Below, piece after piece: positions 1 to 9,187 of a DNA stretch of 64,000 bases; the first letter of the stretch is position 1; each line of letters starts with the position of its first letter. The stretch lies in the NCBI RefSeq assembly GCF_018127785.1, contig NZ_CP072390.1:248001-312000 (forward strand), given 5' to 3'. Source of the DNA: Prevotella scopos JCM 17725 (GTDB lineage Bacteria > Bacteroidota > Bacteroidia > Bacteroidales > Bacteroidaceae). The notes under the pieces were generated by a model. The model was not told the DNA's origin and did no database searches. It was given only the letters and a program-made list of their open reading frames with translations. The translations under genes and the position numbers were made by a program.

Positions 1-27
1 AGCTCCAAGTATTACTATTCTTTTCAT
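1..27 (-). CDS. murD: MurD, UDP-N-acetylmuramoyl-alanine--D-glutamate ligase (first 9 codons only)
   Basis: Only the start is in the window. Read on the minus strand from position 27 it encodes MKRIVILGA, the beginning of a Rossmann-type nucleotide-binding strand that opens MurD proteins. MurD adds D-glutamate to UDP-MurNAc-L-Ala in the cytoplasm. A purine-rich GGAAAG lies about 10 bases upstream. Its place directly after mraY is the usual dcw order, which supports the call more than the nine residues do. The rest of the gene lies outside the window. Confidence 0.7.
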
Positions 28-133
28 ATCTTTTTTTCTTTCCTAACTCTTGTTTGTAAAATGTTCTAGGCTATTGAACCATTTTCATTTATCTTGCCTG
101 TGGACCACCATTCTAGTAGGTAATGCCTCAACT

Positions 134-207
134 GAATTGTGCTCATCATGAACACCAATGGTGTATATGTCCCGCACGCTTAGTGTTAAGCCCCCGCACG
201 ATTATTG
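134..207. repeat. 22-bp-period palindromic tandem array, locus A
   Basis: Three to four degenerate units spaced exactly 22 bp apart, each built on a GCAC-N5-GTGC-like palindrome followed by a TAAGCC-like tail. It fills the gap between murD and mraY. The same design recurs at five other intergenic sites in this window (7971, 24668, 32167, 49602 and 58868). The function is unknown. Confidence 0.75.
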
Positions 208-208
208 T

Positions 209-1480
209 TTATCTTATCTTTAGCGTGATGATAGTCATTGCTGCGAGGATGATGGTCACGATGATGAATCGTAAGGTAATCTTACTCTCATGCACTGCGC
301 TATGTGGCTTCTTCAACAGGTACTTACATTCAGGGTCAAGTTGATTATCCTGTGTACGGAAGTTATCGTGTATTGGTGTTCGCTTGAAGATGCGCTGCTT
401 AACACCTTTACGCTTTCCTAACTTATAATACCACACCTGAACGATAACGCTTAAGCTCTCAACAAAGAATACGCCACAGAGGATAGGAAGCATCAACTCT
501 TTGTGAATAATGATAGCACCTACTGCAATGATACCTCCGATAGTAAGACTTCCCGTGTCGCCCATGAACACTTGTGCAGGATAAGCATTGTACCAGAGGA
601 AGCCTATCAATGCTCCAATGAAAGCCATGAAGAACACAACTAACTCTTCCGAACCTGGTATGTACATAATGTTAAGATAGGCTGCGTATTGTATATGGCT
701 ACTTACATATGCCAATATACCCAAGACGACACCTATAATAGCGGAATTGCCAGCACACATACCATCCATTCCATCGTTTAGGTTAGCACCATTCGATACA
801 GCCGTAACAACGAAGATTGTCATAAGAACAAACAGAATCCAGCCACCAGCAGTCTTGTACTTACCCAAGAAGCCTACAAGCTCAGAATAATCAAGATTAT
901 GTGATTTAACAAAAGGTATTGTCGTCTTCAATGTCTTTTCAGCTTTAGCCTCATGTTTGATGACAACCTCTTGCCCGTTCTTGTTTGCTACTTCAAGATT
1001 CATATTGGCTTTAACGTCAGGCGAAGCCCAAAGAACAATTCCTACGATAAGACCAATGGTAACTTGTCCGATAATCTTGTATTTACCTTTCAGTCCTTCC
1101 TTGTCATGTCTGAAAATCTTAATGAAGTCATCCATTCCACCAAGGAATCCAAGCCAAATGGTTGTTACAATCATTAGCAGCAGGTAAATGTTACGTAATC
1201 TGCCTAACAAGACGACAGGAATCAAGAGGGCTATAATGATGATGATACCACCCATTGATGGTACACCAACCTTCTTGACACCGAATGGGTCAATCTCTGC
1301 ATCACGCTGTACCTCTGTGATTTGTTTTTTCTTGAGGTATTTGATAAATCTCTCTCCAAACCAAGCCGAGATAATCAGTGCCAATATCATTGCTAAGATA
1401 GAACGGAAACTGATGTAACCCCAAAGGTGGGTTCCGCTGATGCCGAATTGATCAAGCCAACGGAAGATATAGTATAACAT
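209..1480 (-). CDS. mraY: MraY, phospho-N-acetylmuramoyl-pentapeptide transferase
   Basis: Transfers phospho-MurNAc-pentapeptide from UDP to undecaprenyl phosphate at the inner membrane, making lipid I. The 423-residue protein is polytopic and has family motifs: DDFIK after the second conserved loop, NLNDGMDGM, and a FMGDTGSL loop. It is about 60 residues longer than E. coli MraY because of a Lys/Glu-rich insertion near residues 155-205. The conserved His-rich signature near the C-terminus, usually PIHHH, reads TPIHDNF here, probably a lineage variant. It sits between murE (60-base gap) and murD, co-directional with the whole dcw cluster. Identification is secure from the motifs and the context. 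Confidence 0.97.
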   Translation of the reverse strand: MLYYIFRWLDQFGISGTHLWGYISFRSILAMILALIISAWFGERFIKYLKKKQITEVQRDAEIDPFGVKKVGVPSMGGIIIIIALLIPVVLLGRLRNIYLLLMIVTTIWLGFLGGMDDFIKIFRHDKEGLKGKYKIIGQVTIGLIVGIVLWASPDVKANMNLEVANKNGQEVVIKHEAKAEKTLKTTIPFVKSHNLDYSELVGFLGKYKTAGGWILFVLMTIFVVTAVSNGANLNDGMDGMCAGNSAIIGVVLGILAYVSSHIQYAAYLNIMYIPGSEELVVFFMAFIGALIGFLWYNAYPAQVFMGDTGSLTIGGIIAVGAIIIHKELMLPILCGVFFVESLSVIVQVWYYKLGKRKGVKQRIFKRTPIHDNFRTQDNQLDPECKYLLKKPHSAVHESKITLRFIIVTIILAAMTIITLKIR

Positions 1481-1540
1481 GTTTTTTCGTTTTTATATTG
1501 TTCTTACTATGGAGATTATGTGTCTATTTGTTATATCGTT

Positions 1541-2998
1541 TTACTTTATACCAAAGATTTCACGAATCACCTCATGGTCATCGAAGTGATGTTTTACACC
1601 ATTTATCTCTTGGTAATTTTCATGTCCTTTACCAGCAACAAGGATTACGTCACCCTTCTGCGCCATCATGATTGCAGTGCGTATGGCTTCTTTGCGATCT
1701 GTAATTGTGAGAACCTTCTTACGCTGTGTCGTGTCGAGTCCTGCAAGCATATCGTCTATGATGGCCTGTGGCTCTTCATCTCGGGGGTTGTCACTTGTAA
1801 GGATGACAGTGTCACTTTGTTTAACAGCTTCCTGTGCCATCAAAGGACGCTTTCCCTTGTCGCGATGTCCGCCAGCACCACAAACAGTGATGACACGACC
1901 ACCCTTATTGTCCAGTACGTCGTGAATAGCATTGAGAACATTCTCTAATGCGTCAGGTGTATGGGCATAATCAACGATGGCTGTATAACCTTCTGGCGAC
2001 TGGATTGGCTCTAATCGTCCGTTGACACTCTTCAGTGTACTCATTGCTATCAGAATATCTTCAGGCTTCTTACCTAACATGATGGCAGCACCATATACTG
2101 CTAGCAGATTGCTCACATTGAACTTACCAATAAACTGTACACCAACCTCTTTGCCATCAATCTCAAGATACATTCCTTCAAAGTGGCACTCCAAGATCTT
2201 TGCGCGGAAATCAGCCATGCGCTTGATAGAGTAGGTCTTGATGGTTGCCTTTGTATTTTGAACCATGAACATACCATTCTTGTCATCGAGGTTGGTGATG
2301 GCAAAAGCCTGCTTAGTCAGGCCATCGAAGAACATCTTTTTAGCATTACGATAGTTCTCGAAGGTTTTGTGATAGTCGAGGTGGTCACGTGTAAGATTAG
2401 TAAAGATAGCACCGGCAAACTCTAATCCACCAATACGATGCTGATGGATGGCATGGCTAGAGCATTCCATAAAGGCATAATCGCAGCCAGCTTTTACCAT
2501 ATCGGCAAGGAGTTTATTAAGCTCTATTGGATCTGGAGTTGTATGGCTAGCAGGCACTTCCTCGTCATTAATATAGTTGCAAACAGTAGAGAGTAAGCCT
2601 ACTTTATGGCCAAACTCACGAAACATTCTATATAATAAGGTGGCAACAGTTGTTTTACCATTTGTTCCCGTTACACCAACAAGCTTTAGTTTGCGTGATG
2701 GTTCGCCATAGAACATTGTGGCAACCTCTCCAGCTTCTTCTTCAGTAGATGCTACCTGAACGTATGTTACCTTATCATTAAGTGCCTCTGGCATATCTTC
2801 TAATAAAATCGCTACAGCGCCAGATTCAATTGCTTTATTGATGAACTTATGTCCATCTACCTGTGTTCCTTTCATTGCGATGAACAGATGACCACTTTCA
2901 ATCTTGCGACTATCAATGTTCACATCCTTGATTTCAACGTCTAAGTTGCCTTGGCAAGCAATAGTCTTGACGTTTTTAAGTAATTCGCTTAACTTCAT
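1541..2998 (-). CDS. murE: MurE, UDP-MurNAc-L-Ala-D-Glu:meso-diaminopimelate ligase
   Basis: Cytoplasmic ATP-dependent ligase that adds the third amino acid to the peptidoglycan stem peptide. The 485 residues show the Mur ligase plan: an N-terminal UDP-binding domain, a central ATPase domain with P-loop [10 protein letters not shown] at 108-117, and a C-terminal domain. The signature DNPR (in [11 protein letters not shown], near residue 400) is the known specificity mark for meso-diaminopimelate rather than lysine. This agrees with dapF and dapL in the same window. It lies 65 bases after ftsI and 60 before mraY in one minus-strand run. Confidence 0.97.
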   Translation of the reverse strand: MKLSELLKNVKTIACQGNLDVEIKDVNIDSRKIESGHLFIAMKGTQVDGHKFINKAIESGAVAILLEDMPEALNDKVTYVQVASTEEEAGEVATMFYGEPSRKLKLVGVTGTNGKTTVATLLYRMFREFGHKVGLLSTVCNYINDEEVPASHTTPDPIELNKLLADMVKAGCDYAFMECSSHAIHQHRIGGLEFAGAIFTNLTRDHLDYHKTFENYRNAKKMFFDGLTKQAFAITNLDDKNGMFMVQNTKATIKTYSIKRMADFRAKILECHFEGMYLEIDGKEVGVQFIGKFNVSNLLAVYGAAIMLGKKPEDILIAMSTLKSVNGRLEPIQSPEGYTAIVDYAHTPDALENVLNAIHDVLDNKGGRVITVCGAGGHRDKGKRPLMAQEAVKQSDTVILTSDNPRDEEPQAIIDDMLAGLDTTQRKKVLTITDRKEAIRTAIMMAQKGDVILVAGKGHENYQEINGVKHHFDDHEVIREIFGIK

Positions 2999-3063
2999 AT
3001 CCTCGTTTTATTCTTTTTCTTTATTGATGTATTAGAGAGTTTATATATATCAAAAGTGAAGGA

Positions 3064-5223
3064 TTATCCGAATCGGAGTTCACACTTCATTCCTTTCTTA
3101 ATCTTTTCGCCTGGTGCAACGCTCTGTTGTATGACACGTCCTCTGCCTATGAGTATTACTTTGATACCATGCTTCTCCATTAAGTAAACAGCGTCACGTG
3201 CTCCCATTCCGTGGACATCAGGTACAATGTTTGCTTTTGGTACTTGTTCTTTTTGGAAAGTTATCGACTTTCCTTTCTCTAACGTCCTTCCCCATACAGG
3301 GTTGCCGAAAGGATAGGCACCATTCCATCCATTTGTAATATTGAAGCCGAGTGCATTAAGCACATAGTCTGTAGCAAGTAGGTTACCCGTCTTTGCGCTG
3401 GGGATAGTATTGGATGAAGAATCACGTGCATCCGTTACGTTCAGCTTCAGACTCTGAGCCATGATACCTTCTGCAATGTGATGGAATACAACACCACTCA
3501 TACCACCTCCTGACGCTGGTAAACCGGTCTTCTGTATGCAAACAATACAAGAGTAACGTGGCTTGTCTGCAGGGAAGAAGCCTGCAAAGCTAAGGAGATA
3601 GTTCGTTCCTCCACTCTTATAGCCCAAAGCTCCTTTTGACATCTGTGCAGTACCCGTCTTTCCCGCTACAAGGAACTTGTCAGAACCAGCCTTCTTGCCA
3701 AGTCCTTCAGATACCACCTCGGTCAGAATACGTGTGATTTCCTTTATGGTACTCTCTTTAGCAATGCGCTCCTTGATAACCTGTGGAGGATTGTTATAGA
3801 TGACTTTTCCATTCTTGATTATCTGCTTCACAAAGCGTGGACGCATCATCTTACCTCCATTGGCGATGGCATTATAGAAAGCGAGGGTTGATATCGGCGG
3901 TATCTGTGTTTCGTAACCAATACTCATCCATGGGAGAGCTGTAGCACTCCAGTTCACATATTGTCCGCGACTATTCTTACGTGGCATACGTATCTTTGCA
4001 GGTGAATAGCCAACGATAGGGATGCGTAAGTCAGCTGCAAGCCCCAAATCGTATATTCCCTGTACAAATTTCTCAGGGTTATTATGATAATGAATGTCAA
4101 TGATGCGGCTGACACCAATATTTGAACTGTACTTTAAAGTCCATGGTAGCGTTAAGGTACCATATCCACCACGTGTCCAGTTATGGTCCTTCATGTCTCG
4201 CCCATACATGTTCCATACGCCACTACTTGTTTGAACCGTGTACATTGTGTCAACGACTCCATCATCGAGGGCAGTCATGATTGAAGCAGTCTTGAAGACA
4301 GAACCTGGTTCTAATAAGTCGCTTACAGCATGATTCTTCACCTCTCTATATTCACCATCACTACATTTGTCTAAGTTGACAATGGCCTTCACATCGCCTG
4401 TAGCAACTTCCATCACGATGGCAACACCGACGTTACCATTGACATTAGGGTCTTTCAGTTCGTCTAAGAGGGCACGTTCGGCTAAGTCTTGCATACTAAC
4501 ATCGATGGTTGTCACGATGTCGGCACCATCGATAGGCGGTGTGTCTGTGATATCCAAGAACTTGTTACGTACCTTACGACGGTGTATAATACCATTTGTA
4601 CCACGAAGGATTGAGTCGTAAGATAGCTCGAGTCCACAACGTGCAGTATCCTTTGCACCGAACATATCGCCAATCGTACGTTGAGCCAGTGACCCGAATG
4701 GGCGGCGGCGTGCATTAAACTCATCCCAGTGGAATCCACTTTTATATTTAGAAAGGTGGAAAATAGGAAGACTCTGTATTTCCTTGAATGTGTTATAGTC
4801 AATACGATCGTTCCATATAGCCCAGTGCTTACTTCCCTTATGATAACCTTCCATCAGATGCTGTTTGAAATATGCTGCTGACTTCTCTGGAAAGATGTTG
4901 TTTAAGCCTTTGCTGATATAGTTGATGCTATCAATAAAAGCGGTGTCATTCCCTGCTTCCTTGAGAGCATTGAAGTCCATATATACTTTAAATTCGGGTA
5001 ATGAGCTTGCCATGAGTTGCCCGTTACAACTAAGAATGTTACCTCTGGTTGGTTTTACAGTGACACTATCCTTCTTTTGAGAAGCGGCAACTTCCAACCA
5101 GTAAGCTCTACCTGCAGTCATGGTATAGATAGTCTTACCAATGACAGCTACAGCAATAATCGACATGATAATTGCTATAACACTGTAACGGGGCATTATT
5201 TTACTATTATCAAACTTACTCAT
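3064..5223 (-). CDS. ftsI: FtsI/PBP3-type peptidoglycan transpeptidase with one PASTA domain
   Basis: Class B penicillin-binding protein, the septal transpeptidase of the divisome. It has one N-terminal membrane helix (about residues 13-35), a dimerisation domain, then the transpeptidase domain with the active-site SVFK (308-311), SSN (366-368) and KTGT (near 530). A single C-terminal PASTA domain occupies about residues 655-719. At 719 residues it is longer than E. coli FtsI; a PASTA tail is common in Bacteroidetes and Gram-positive homologues. Only 3 bases separate it from the ftsL-like gene upstream, so the two are probably translationally coupled. Beta-lactams would act on this protein. 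Confidence 0.95.
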   Translation of the reverse strand: MSKFDNSKIMPRYSVIAIIMSIIAVAVIGKTIYTMTAGRAYWLEVAASQKKDSVTVKPTRGNILSCNGQLMASSLPEFKVYMDFNALKEAGNDTAFIDSINYISKGLNNIFPEKSAAYFKQHLMEGYHKGSKHWAIWNDRIDYNTFKEIQSLPIFHLSKYKSGFHWDEFNARRRPFGSLAQRTIGDMFGAKDTARCGLELSYDSILRGTNGIIHRRKVRNKFLDITDTPPIDGADIVTTIDVSMQDLAERALLDELKDPNVNGNVGVAIVMEVATGDVKAIVNLDKCSDGEYREVKNHAVSDLLEPGSVFKTASIMTALDDGVVDTMYTVQTSSGVWNMYGRDMKDHNWTRGGYGTLTLPWTLKYSSNIGVSRIIDIHYHNNPEKFVQGIYDLGLAADLRIPIVGYSPAKIRMPRKNSRGQYVNWSATALPWMSIGYETQIPPISTLAFYNAIANGGKMMRPRFVKQIIKNGKVIYNNPPQVIKERIAKESTIKEITRILTEVVSEGLGKKAGSDKFLVAGKTGTAQMSKGALGYKSGGTNYLLSFAGFFPADKPRYSCIVCIQKTGLPASGGGMSGVVFHHIAEGIMAQSLKLNVTDARDSSSNTIPSAKTGNLLATDYVLNALGFNITNGWNGAYPFGNPVWGRTLEKGKSITFQKEQVPKANIVPDVHGMGARDAVYLMEKHGIKVILIGRGRVIQQSVAPGEKIKKGMKCELRFG

Positions 5224-5226
5224 ATC

Positions 5227-5820
5227 CTATTTCTCGGGTATATCTATAATATAAGGTGGACGATCTGACATCTTTAGTACACTGTCTTTTCTTGTTTTCA
5301 ATATTTCAAGAATATGGCTCTCACGTGTCTTCTCGGTGAGTTGACTGCTACTTGATAGTGCACGATATTTGGCGTCTTCCAATTCTTTATTTAGCTTATC
5401 TATTTCAATGAGGTACTTCTGTACGCTGTACCTGTTTGATATATAGACGATTGTGAATAATACGATGGTAATAATCAACCAAATATTATGGCGAAAGAAA
5501 CGCGCAGAGAGAATGTCGCCACCGAGAATCTTTCTTAGAGTGAAGTTGGATGATTGTGGTTGCTCATCTTCGCGGGCTTGTTCCTCGATGGCTGCTTTAA
5601 TCTTTTCAACTTCTGCCTCTTCTTCTATTCTCTTTTCTTCTTCCTCCGTTAGTGGTGTCGCTGCTTTGTCATTAGCAGTTGGTAGTGGCTTTTCTTCTAC
5701 CGCCTCAGTCGCTATGAGTTGTTCTGTGACGTTTGTGCTCTCTTCTGTGAAGACAGTCTGCACTTCATTGAGCGCTTGCTCCGTCAGTATTGGAATTTTC
5801 TTGTCCTTCTCGTCATTCAT
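5227..5820 (-). CDS. ftsL: FtsL-like bitopic cell-division protein
   Basis: A 197-residue protein placed exactly where ftsL sits in the dcw order, between rsmH and ftsI. It has a Glu-rich, low-complexity cytoplasmic N-terminus of about 110 residues. One hydrophobic segment follows (NIWLIITIVLFTIVYI, near 113-130), then a heptad-like stretch suggesting a short periplasmic coiled coil. FtsL partners FtsB and FtsQ and activates FtsW/FtsI. FtsL proteins have little sequence conservation, so the call rests on topology and position. The long acidic N-terminus is unusual compared with the roughly 120-residue E. coli protein. It overlaps the end of rsmH by 8 bases. Confidence 0.8.
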   Translation of the reverse strand: MNDEKDKKIPILTEQALNEVQTVFTEESTNVTEQLIATEAVEEKPLPTANDKAATPLTEEEEKRIEEEAEVEKIKAAIEEQAREDEQPQSSNFTLRKILGGDILSARFFRHNIWLIITIVLFTIVYISNRYSVQKYLIEIDKLNKELEDAKYRALSSSSQLTEKTRESHILEILKTRKDSVLKMSDRPPYIIDIPEK

Positions 5821-6757
5821 TTGCTTTCTTTTCTGCTATTCTTAGTTTTGCACTGCGGCTTCGTGGATTGCGCTCTTGCTCGTCGTTACTTGCGGTGATA
5901 ACCTTATTGTTGATTAATCGGAACGGTGTTTCTATTCGTCCGAAGAAGTCTTGTTTCATTTTCCCTTCTATATTCCCCGACTTCATTATGTTCTTTACCA
6001 TTCTATCTTCTAATGAGTGGTAGGTGATAACTGATAATCTTCCGCCAGGACGTAGAAGTTCGGTGGCAGCCATCAGCATCTCTTTAAGAGCGTCCATCTC
6101 ATGGTTTACTTCGATGCGAAGGGCTTGGAACATCTTTGCCATGTCTTTCTTCTCACGTGTCCGTTGAAAGAAAGGTTCGATGGTTGCCAGTAAATCATTA
6201 GTGGTTTTATATGGGTTCTGACCTCTTGTTTTGATGATGGCTGAGGCGATACGGCGCGACTGCTTCAGTTCTCCATAGAGATAGAGTATGTCTGCCAATC
6301 GTTCTTCATCGCAGTTGTTGAGAATGTCGGCAGCAGTCATTCCTGCTCGTTTGTTCATTCTCATGTCAAGTGGAGCTTCAAAACGGAAAGAGAAGCCACG
6401 TGTCTCGTCATCGAAATGATGGCTACTTACACCAAGGTCAGCAAGTAATCCGTCTATGTATTCTACTCCGTAATATCGCATCCAGTTCTTTAAGTATCTG
6501 AAGTTGGAACGAACGAAGGTGAAACGATCTAGTTGTTCGTCGCTTAAGCCCATTCTGTCAATGTTCTGCTCAGCATCAGCATCTTGGTCGAAGCTGTATA
6601 GATGACTATTAGCTGGTAAACGAGAAAGAATCTCTCTGCTATGACCTCCCCCACCGAATGTTGCATCCACGTAAACCCCATTGGCATGAAGATTCAAACC
6701 CTCGATGCTTTCGTTGAGGAGTACTGGGATGTGGTAACATTCTGCAGTTTTAATCAT
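5813..6757 (-). CDS. rsmH: RsmH, 16S rRNA m4C1402 methyltransferase
   Basis: SAM-dependent methyltransferase that N4-methylates C1402 in the ribosomal decoding centre. The SAM-binding motif DATFGGGGHS is clear near residue 32, followed by family blocks LADLGVSSHHFD and YHSLEDRMVK. I chose the ATG at 6757 (MIKTAECYHIPVLL) over an in-frame TTG at 6775, because family members begin close to the YHIPVLL block. The length of 314 residues is normal. It directly follows mraZ, as in most dcw clusters, and overlaps ftsL. Confidence 0.96.
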   Translation of the reverse strand: MIKTAECYHIPVLLNESIEGLNLHANGVYVDATFGGGGHSREILSRLPANSHLYSFDQDADAEQNIDRMGLSDEQLDRFTFVRSNFRYLKNWMRYYGVEYIDGLLADLGVSSHHFDDETRGFSFRFEAPLDMRMNKRAGMTAADILNNCDEERLADILYLYGELKQSRRIASAIIKTRGQNPYKTTNDLLATIEPFFQRTREKKDMAKMFQALRIEVNHEMDALKEMLMAATELLRPGGRLSVITYHSLEDRMVKNIMKSGNIEGKMKQDFFGRIETPFRLINNKVITASNDEQERNPRSRSAKLRIAEKKANE

Positions 6758-6780
6758 GTTGTTGATTCTTTTCAAGTTGA

Positions 6781-7266
6781 CTATTTGTTGTTCTCTACTG
6801 GGCTTTCAGTTCCAAAAGCATTGTCCATTCCCATGGTTTCTTCCATGGCCTTGCTGAATTCTTCAGCTGACATGAATGGCTCGTTGTTATCATGGTTTGC
6901 CCAGATTTCAATGCAGTCATCCATTCCGGTGAACCTGATTTGCTGGTCAATGTTGGCCATTTTGAGATATCGTTTTGGGATGAGAAAACGACCATTACCG
7001 TCCAATGTAATCATCTCAACGTCTGTAACGTACTGGCGATAAATCATCTGATCGCGACGACTCCAACGGCTCAATCGTTTGCGAAGAGCATCCATTCTTT
7101 GATTCCATACAGATTCTGGGTAGAGGACAAGGCATGGCTCGAAGATGTCTTTGCGCAATACCAACGATTCTTCGCCCGATGCATTGAGCACCTTGCGGAA
7201 GACGGCAGGCAGGAAAGCTCTTCCTTTTGCATCTGTTTTTGCCTCGATATTGCCTAAGAATCTCAT
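6781..7266 (-). CDS. mraZ: MraZ, transcriptional regulator of the dcw cluster
   Basis: First gene of the division and cell-wall cluster. The 161 residues contain two SpoVT/AbrB-like half domains with the family DxxxR motifs at DAKGR (12-16) and DGNGR (89-93). MraZ forms ring-shaped oligomers and in studied bacteria represses its own operon by binding TGGGN repeats. A matching pair of boxes lies just upstream at 7304-7338. The C-terminal tail beyond about residue 145 (MDNAFGTESPVENNK) is not conserved in the family. Identification is secure. Confidence 0.96.
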   Translation of the reverse strand: MRFLGNIEAKTDAKGRAFLPAVFRKVLNASGEESLVLRKDIFEPCLVLYPESVWNQRMDALRKRLSRWSRRDQMIYRQYVTDVEMITLDGNGRFLIPKRYLKMANIDQQIRFTGMDDCIEIWANHDNNEPFMSAEEFSKAMEETMGMDNAFGTESPVENNK

Positions 7267-7296
7267 GTCTATATTTTATAAAGCTGTATTCGGTTT

Positions 7297-7304
7297 CAAA
7301 GTTA
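7297..7304 (-). promoter_or_regulatory. -7 box of the mraZ (dcw) promoter
   Basis: On the minus strand the sequence is TAACTTTG, a perfect match to the Bacteroidetes -7 consensus TAnnTTTG, 31 bases before the mraZ ATG. It predicts a leader of about 24 bases. No good -33 TTTG is seen; that region is occupied by the MraZ boxes. Confidence 0.7.
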
Positions 7305-7338
7305 CGCATTTTTCCCCACATATCCCCACTATGCACCA
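7304..7338 (-). promoter_or_regulatory. Probable MraZ operator
   Basis: On the minus strand two perfect TGGGG boxes (7328-7324 and 7318-7314) are separated by exactly 5 bases. Degenerate copies continue the same 10-bp rhythm on both sides (TGGTG at 7338-7334 and TGCGT at 7308-7304). Direct TGGGN repeats with 5-base spacers are the known MraZ target in E. coli. Here they cover the -33 region of the mraZ promoter, which fits autorepression. Confidence 0.75.
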
Positions 7339-7824
7339 CAATATTTTATTTACGACTTCTTTTTTATCAATATTAACACTTCGAGGGCCATTTGTCTTCT
7401 CCTTTAGATGGGTTATAGTGATATTCTTATTTTTTGTTCTTTATTGGGAGGATATATAGGGTTGTCTATGGCTGTGAAATTAATTTACAAATAAATTGTT
7501 TGAAATGATTGATTAAAGCTTCAAAAATGCCATTTTTCAATGTGCTTGTAAGTGTTTGTTAGTCAGATGTTTATAAAGGGGTGTGGTAAAAGGTACCAAA
7601 TTAGGCTCTTGAAGGGCCTTAGTAAGGCTCTAAAAGGGCATGTTTTAGAAGCCTGTTAAGCCTTAATTCAAATGCTATGAAGCGTTAGTAAAATTCTGCG
7701 TTTTGAATATTTATTACAAAATGTTGAATGATAGAAGCTTGAATCTCTCTTTTTTATCTCCTTACTTTTGTTATTTTGTTAGTTGTCTTCTGATTGTTTT
7801 GGTGAACGAATTTGTTGTTTTTTC
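7339..7824. other. Non-coding gap upstream of mraZ
   Basis: AT-rich and without a convincing ORF. Around 7600-7650 a short motif (GGCTCTTGAAGGGCC, then GGCTCTAAAAGGGC) is repeated about 25 bases apart; I cannot assign it. Confidence 0.4.
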
Positions 7825-8093
7825 GGTTCTATAACGAATCGTGTGGGTAATTCGTTATAGAGCCTAAAAATATTGTCAAAAAACTAAACACAACTTCAAA
7901 TGACCTTAGTTTTAATACGCTTGACGCACATTAAATCACTACCCTTCCATATACAGTAATGGTGTTAATCCTTCGCACATGTGGTGCATACCATCCGCAC
8001 CATTAGTGCTAAGCACCAGCACTACATGTGCTAAGCACCCGCACCAAACCGGTGGAGTATCAATACACAACCCACACGATTCGTTATAGAACC
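7825..8093. mobile_element. MITE-like element with 24-bp perfect terminal inverted repeats
   Basis: The sequence beginning GGTTCTATAACG at 7825-7848 is repeated as an exact 24-base inverted copy at 8070-8093, giving a 269-bp element without an ORF. Next to the left end, 7849-7862 carries a further inverted ATTCGTTATAGA, so the left end alone can form a hairpin with a 12-bp stem. The 22-bp palindromic array B lies inside. Poly-T or poly-A tracts flank the outer ends. No transposase and no clear target duplication were seen. Confidence 0.6.
7971..8056. repeat. 22-bp-period palindromic tandem array, locus B
   Basis: Four units at a 22-base period with cores such as GCACCATTAGTGC and GCACTACATGTGC, each followed by TAAGCAC. 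It lies inside the inverted-repeat element of 7825-8093, between the divergent mraZ and glsA. Confidence 0.75.
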
Positions 8094-8243
8094 TTTTTTC
8101 TGAAGTTCATTATACCAAATAGGGTGGGGAGTGTTCATGCTTTTGAGTTTTGTTTTGTGTAGCAGATAGGGTTGTTGACATGATTTTTCTAATTAATCAT
8201 ATATTTTTCGCAAAAAAAAGCGAGCAATTCCAAATCGTTTCGT

Positions 8244-8251
8244 TATTTTTG
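8244..8251 (+). promoter_or_regulatory. Putative glsA promoter -7 box
   Basis: TATTTTTG matches TAnnTTTG, 26 bases before the glsA ATG. No clear TTTG lies at the expected -33 position, so this is tentative. Confidence 0.45.
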
Positions 8252-8277
8252 CATTTTGTTAGGGGAGAATTGCGTAC

Positions 8278-9105
8278 ATGAGCACAGAAATAGATAAGAC
8301 AATAGACATTGACAAGATTCTTAAGGATAAGATGGGGGCGAAGGCTAAATTCGTTCCTTCTTTTACTATCAAGTGGCTTAAGAAGATACTTCATGAGGAT
8401 GAAGTAAATCAGTTTCTTTGGGATAGTCGAGGATTGTCAGGAACAGAATGGCTTACGGAGTGTGTGCATTATTTGGACATGACCCTGCAGATTGAGGGAC
8501 TTGAGAATCTCCCTGATAAAAATGATGGCAAACTCTATACATTTGTCTCCAATCATCCTCTTGGTGGACAAGATGGTGTAGCATTGGGATCTATTATTGG
8601 AAAACATTATGATGGTAGGTTTCGCTATTTGGTTAATGACTTGTTGCTCAATCTTCCTGGCTTAAAACCAGTGAGCATTGGTATAAATAAAACAGGAAAA
8701 CAGTGCCGCGATTTCCCTCGAATGGTTGAGGCTGGATTTAAAAGTGACAATCACATACTTATGTTTCCAGCAGGATTGAACAGTCGGAAAATCAATGGAG
8801 AGATTCATGACTTAGAATGGAAGAAGACGTTTATCACAAAGAGCGTAGAATATCAACGTGATGTCGTGCCTATTTTCTTTGGCGGCCGAAATTCAGCTCG
8901 TTTCTATCGTATTGCTCATTTTAGTGATAAGTATGTTAAGAAAGTGAATATAGCCATGCTCTTCCTTGTCGATGAAATGTACAAAAATGTTGGGAAAACA
9001 TTTCGTGTCGCAATAGGTAAACCTATTCCTTGGCAGACGTTTGATAAGAGTCGCACATCGATGGAATGGGCAAAATATGTTGAAGATATTGTTTATGAAC
9101 TATAG
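8278..9105 (+). CDS. glsA: GlsA-like O-acyltransferase of glycine-lipid synthesis (PlsC family)
   Basis: A 275-residue acyltransferase of the lysophosphatidate acyltransferase type. The acceptor-site motif is NHPLGGQDG near residue 92: the catalytic His93 and Asp99 are spaced HX5D rather than the usual HX4D. From memory, HPLGG-type motifs are typical of Bacteroidetes homologues. The next gene encodes a GNAT-type N-acyltransferase, and such a pair (glsB-glsA in Bacteroides) makes N-acyl-3-acyloxyacyl glycine lipids. GlsA would add the second, ester-linked fatty acid. No signal peptide or strong membrane helix is evident, so it is probably membrane-associated on the cytoplasmic side. The specific lipid product is inferred from the pairing. 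Confidence 0.82.
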   Translation: MSTEIDKTIDIDKILKDKMGAKAKFVPSFTIKWLKKILHEDEVNQFLWDSRGLSGTEWLTECVHYLDMTLQIEGLENLPDKNDGKLYTFVSNHPLGGQDGVALGSIIGKHYDGRFRYLVNDLLLNLPGLKPVSIGINKTGKQCRDFPRMVEAGFKSDNHILMFPAGLNSRKINGEIHDLEWKKTFITKSVEYQRDVVPIFFGGRNSARFYRIAHFSDKYVKKVNIAMLFLVDEMYKNVGKTFRVAIGKPIPWQTFDKSRTSMEWAKYVEDIVYEL

Positions 9106-9187
9106 ATGTTCTATCTCATCAATGAGAGTGCAACGGAGGAAAACAAGACGTAAAGAATTAGAGAAAGCAAAAGATTAGAAAGAATAT

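Noticed and set aside
134..207. Short open frame on the plus strand (123-344) across the gap and the mraY end
   Set aside because: It overlaps mraY antisense and consists of the 22-bp repeat and shadow sequence; no family features.
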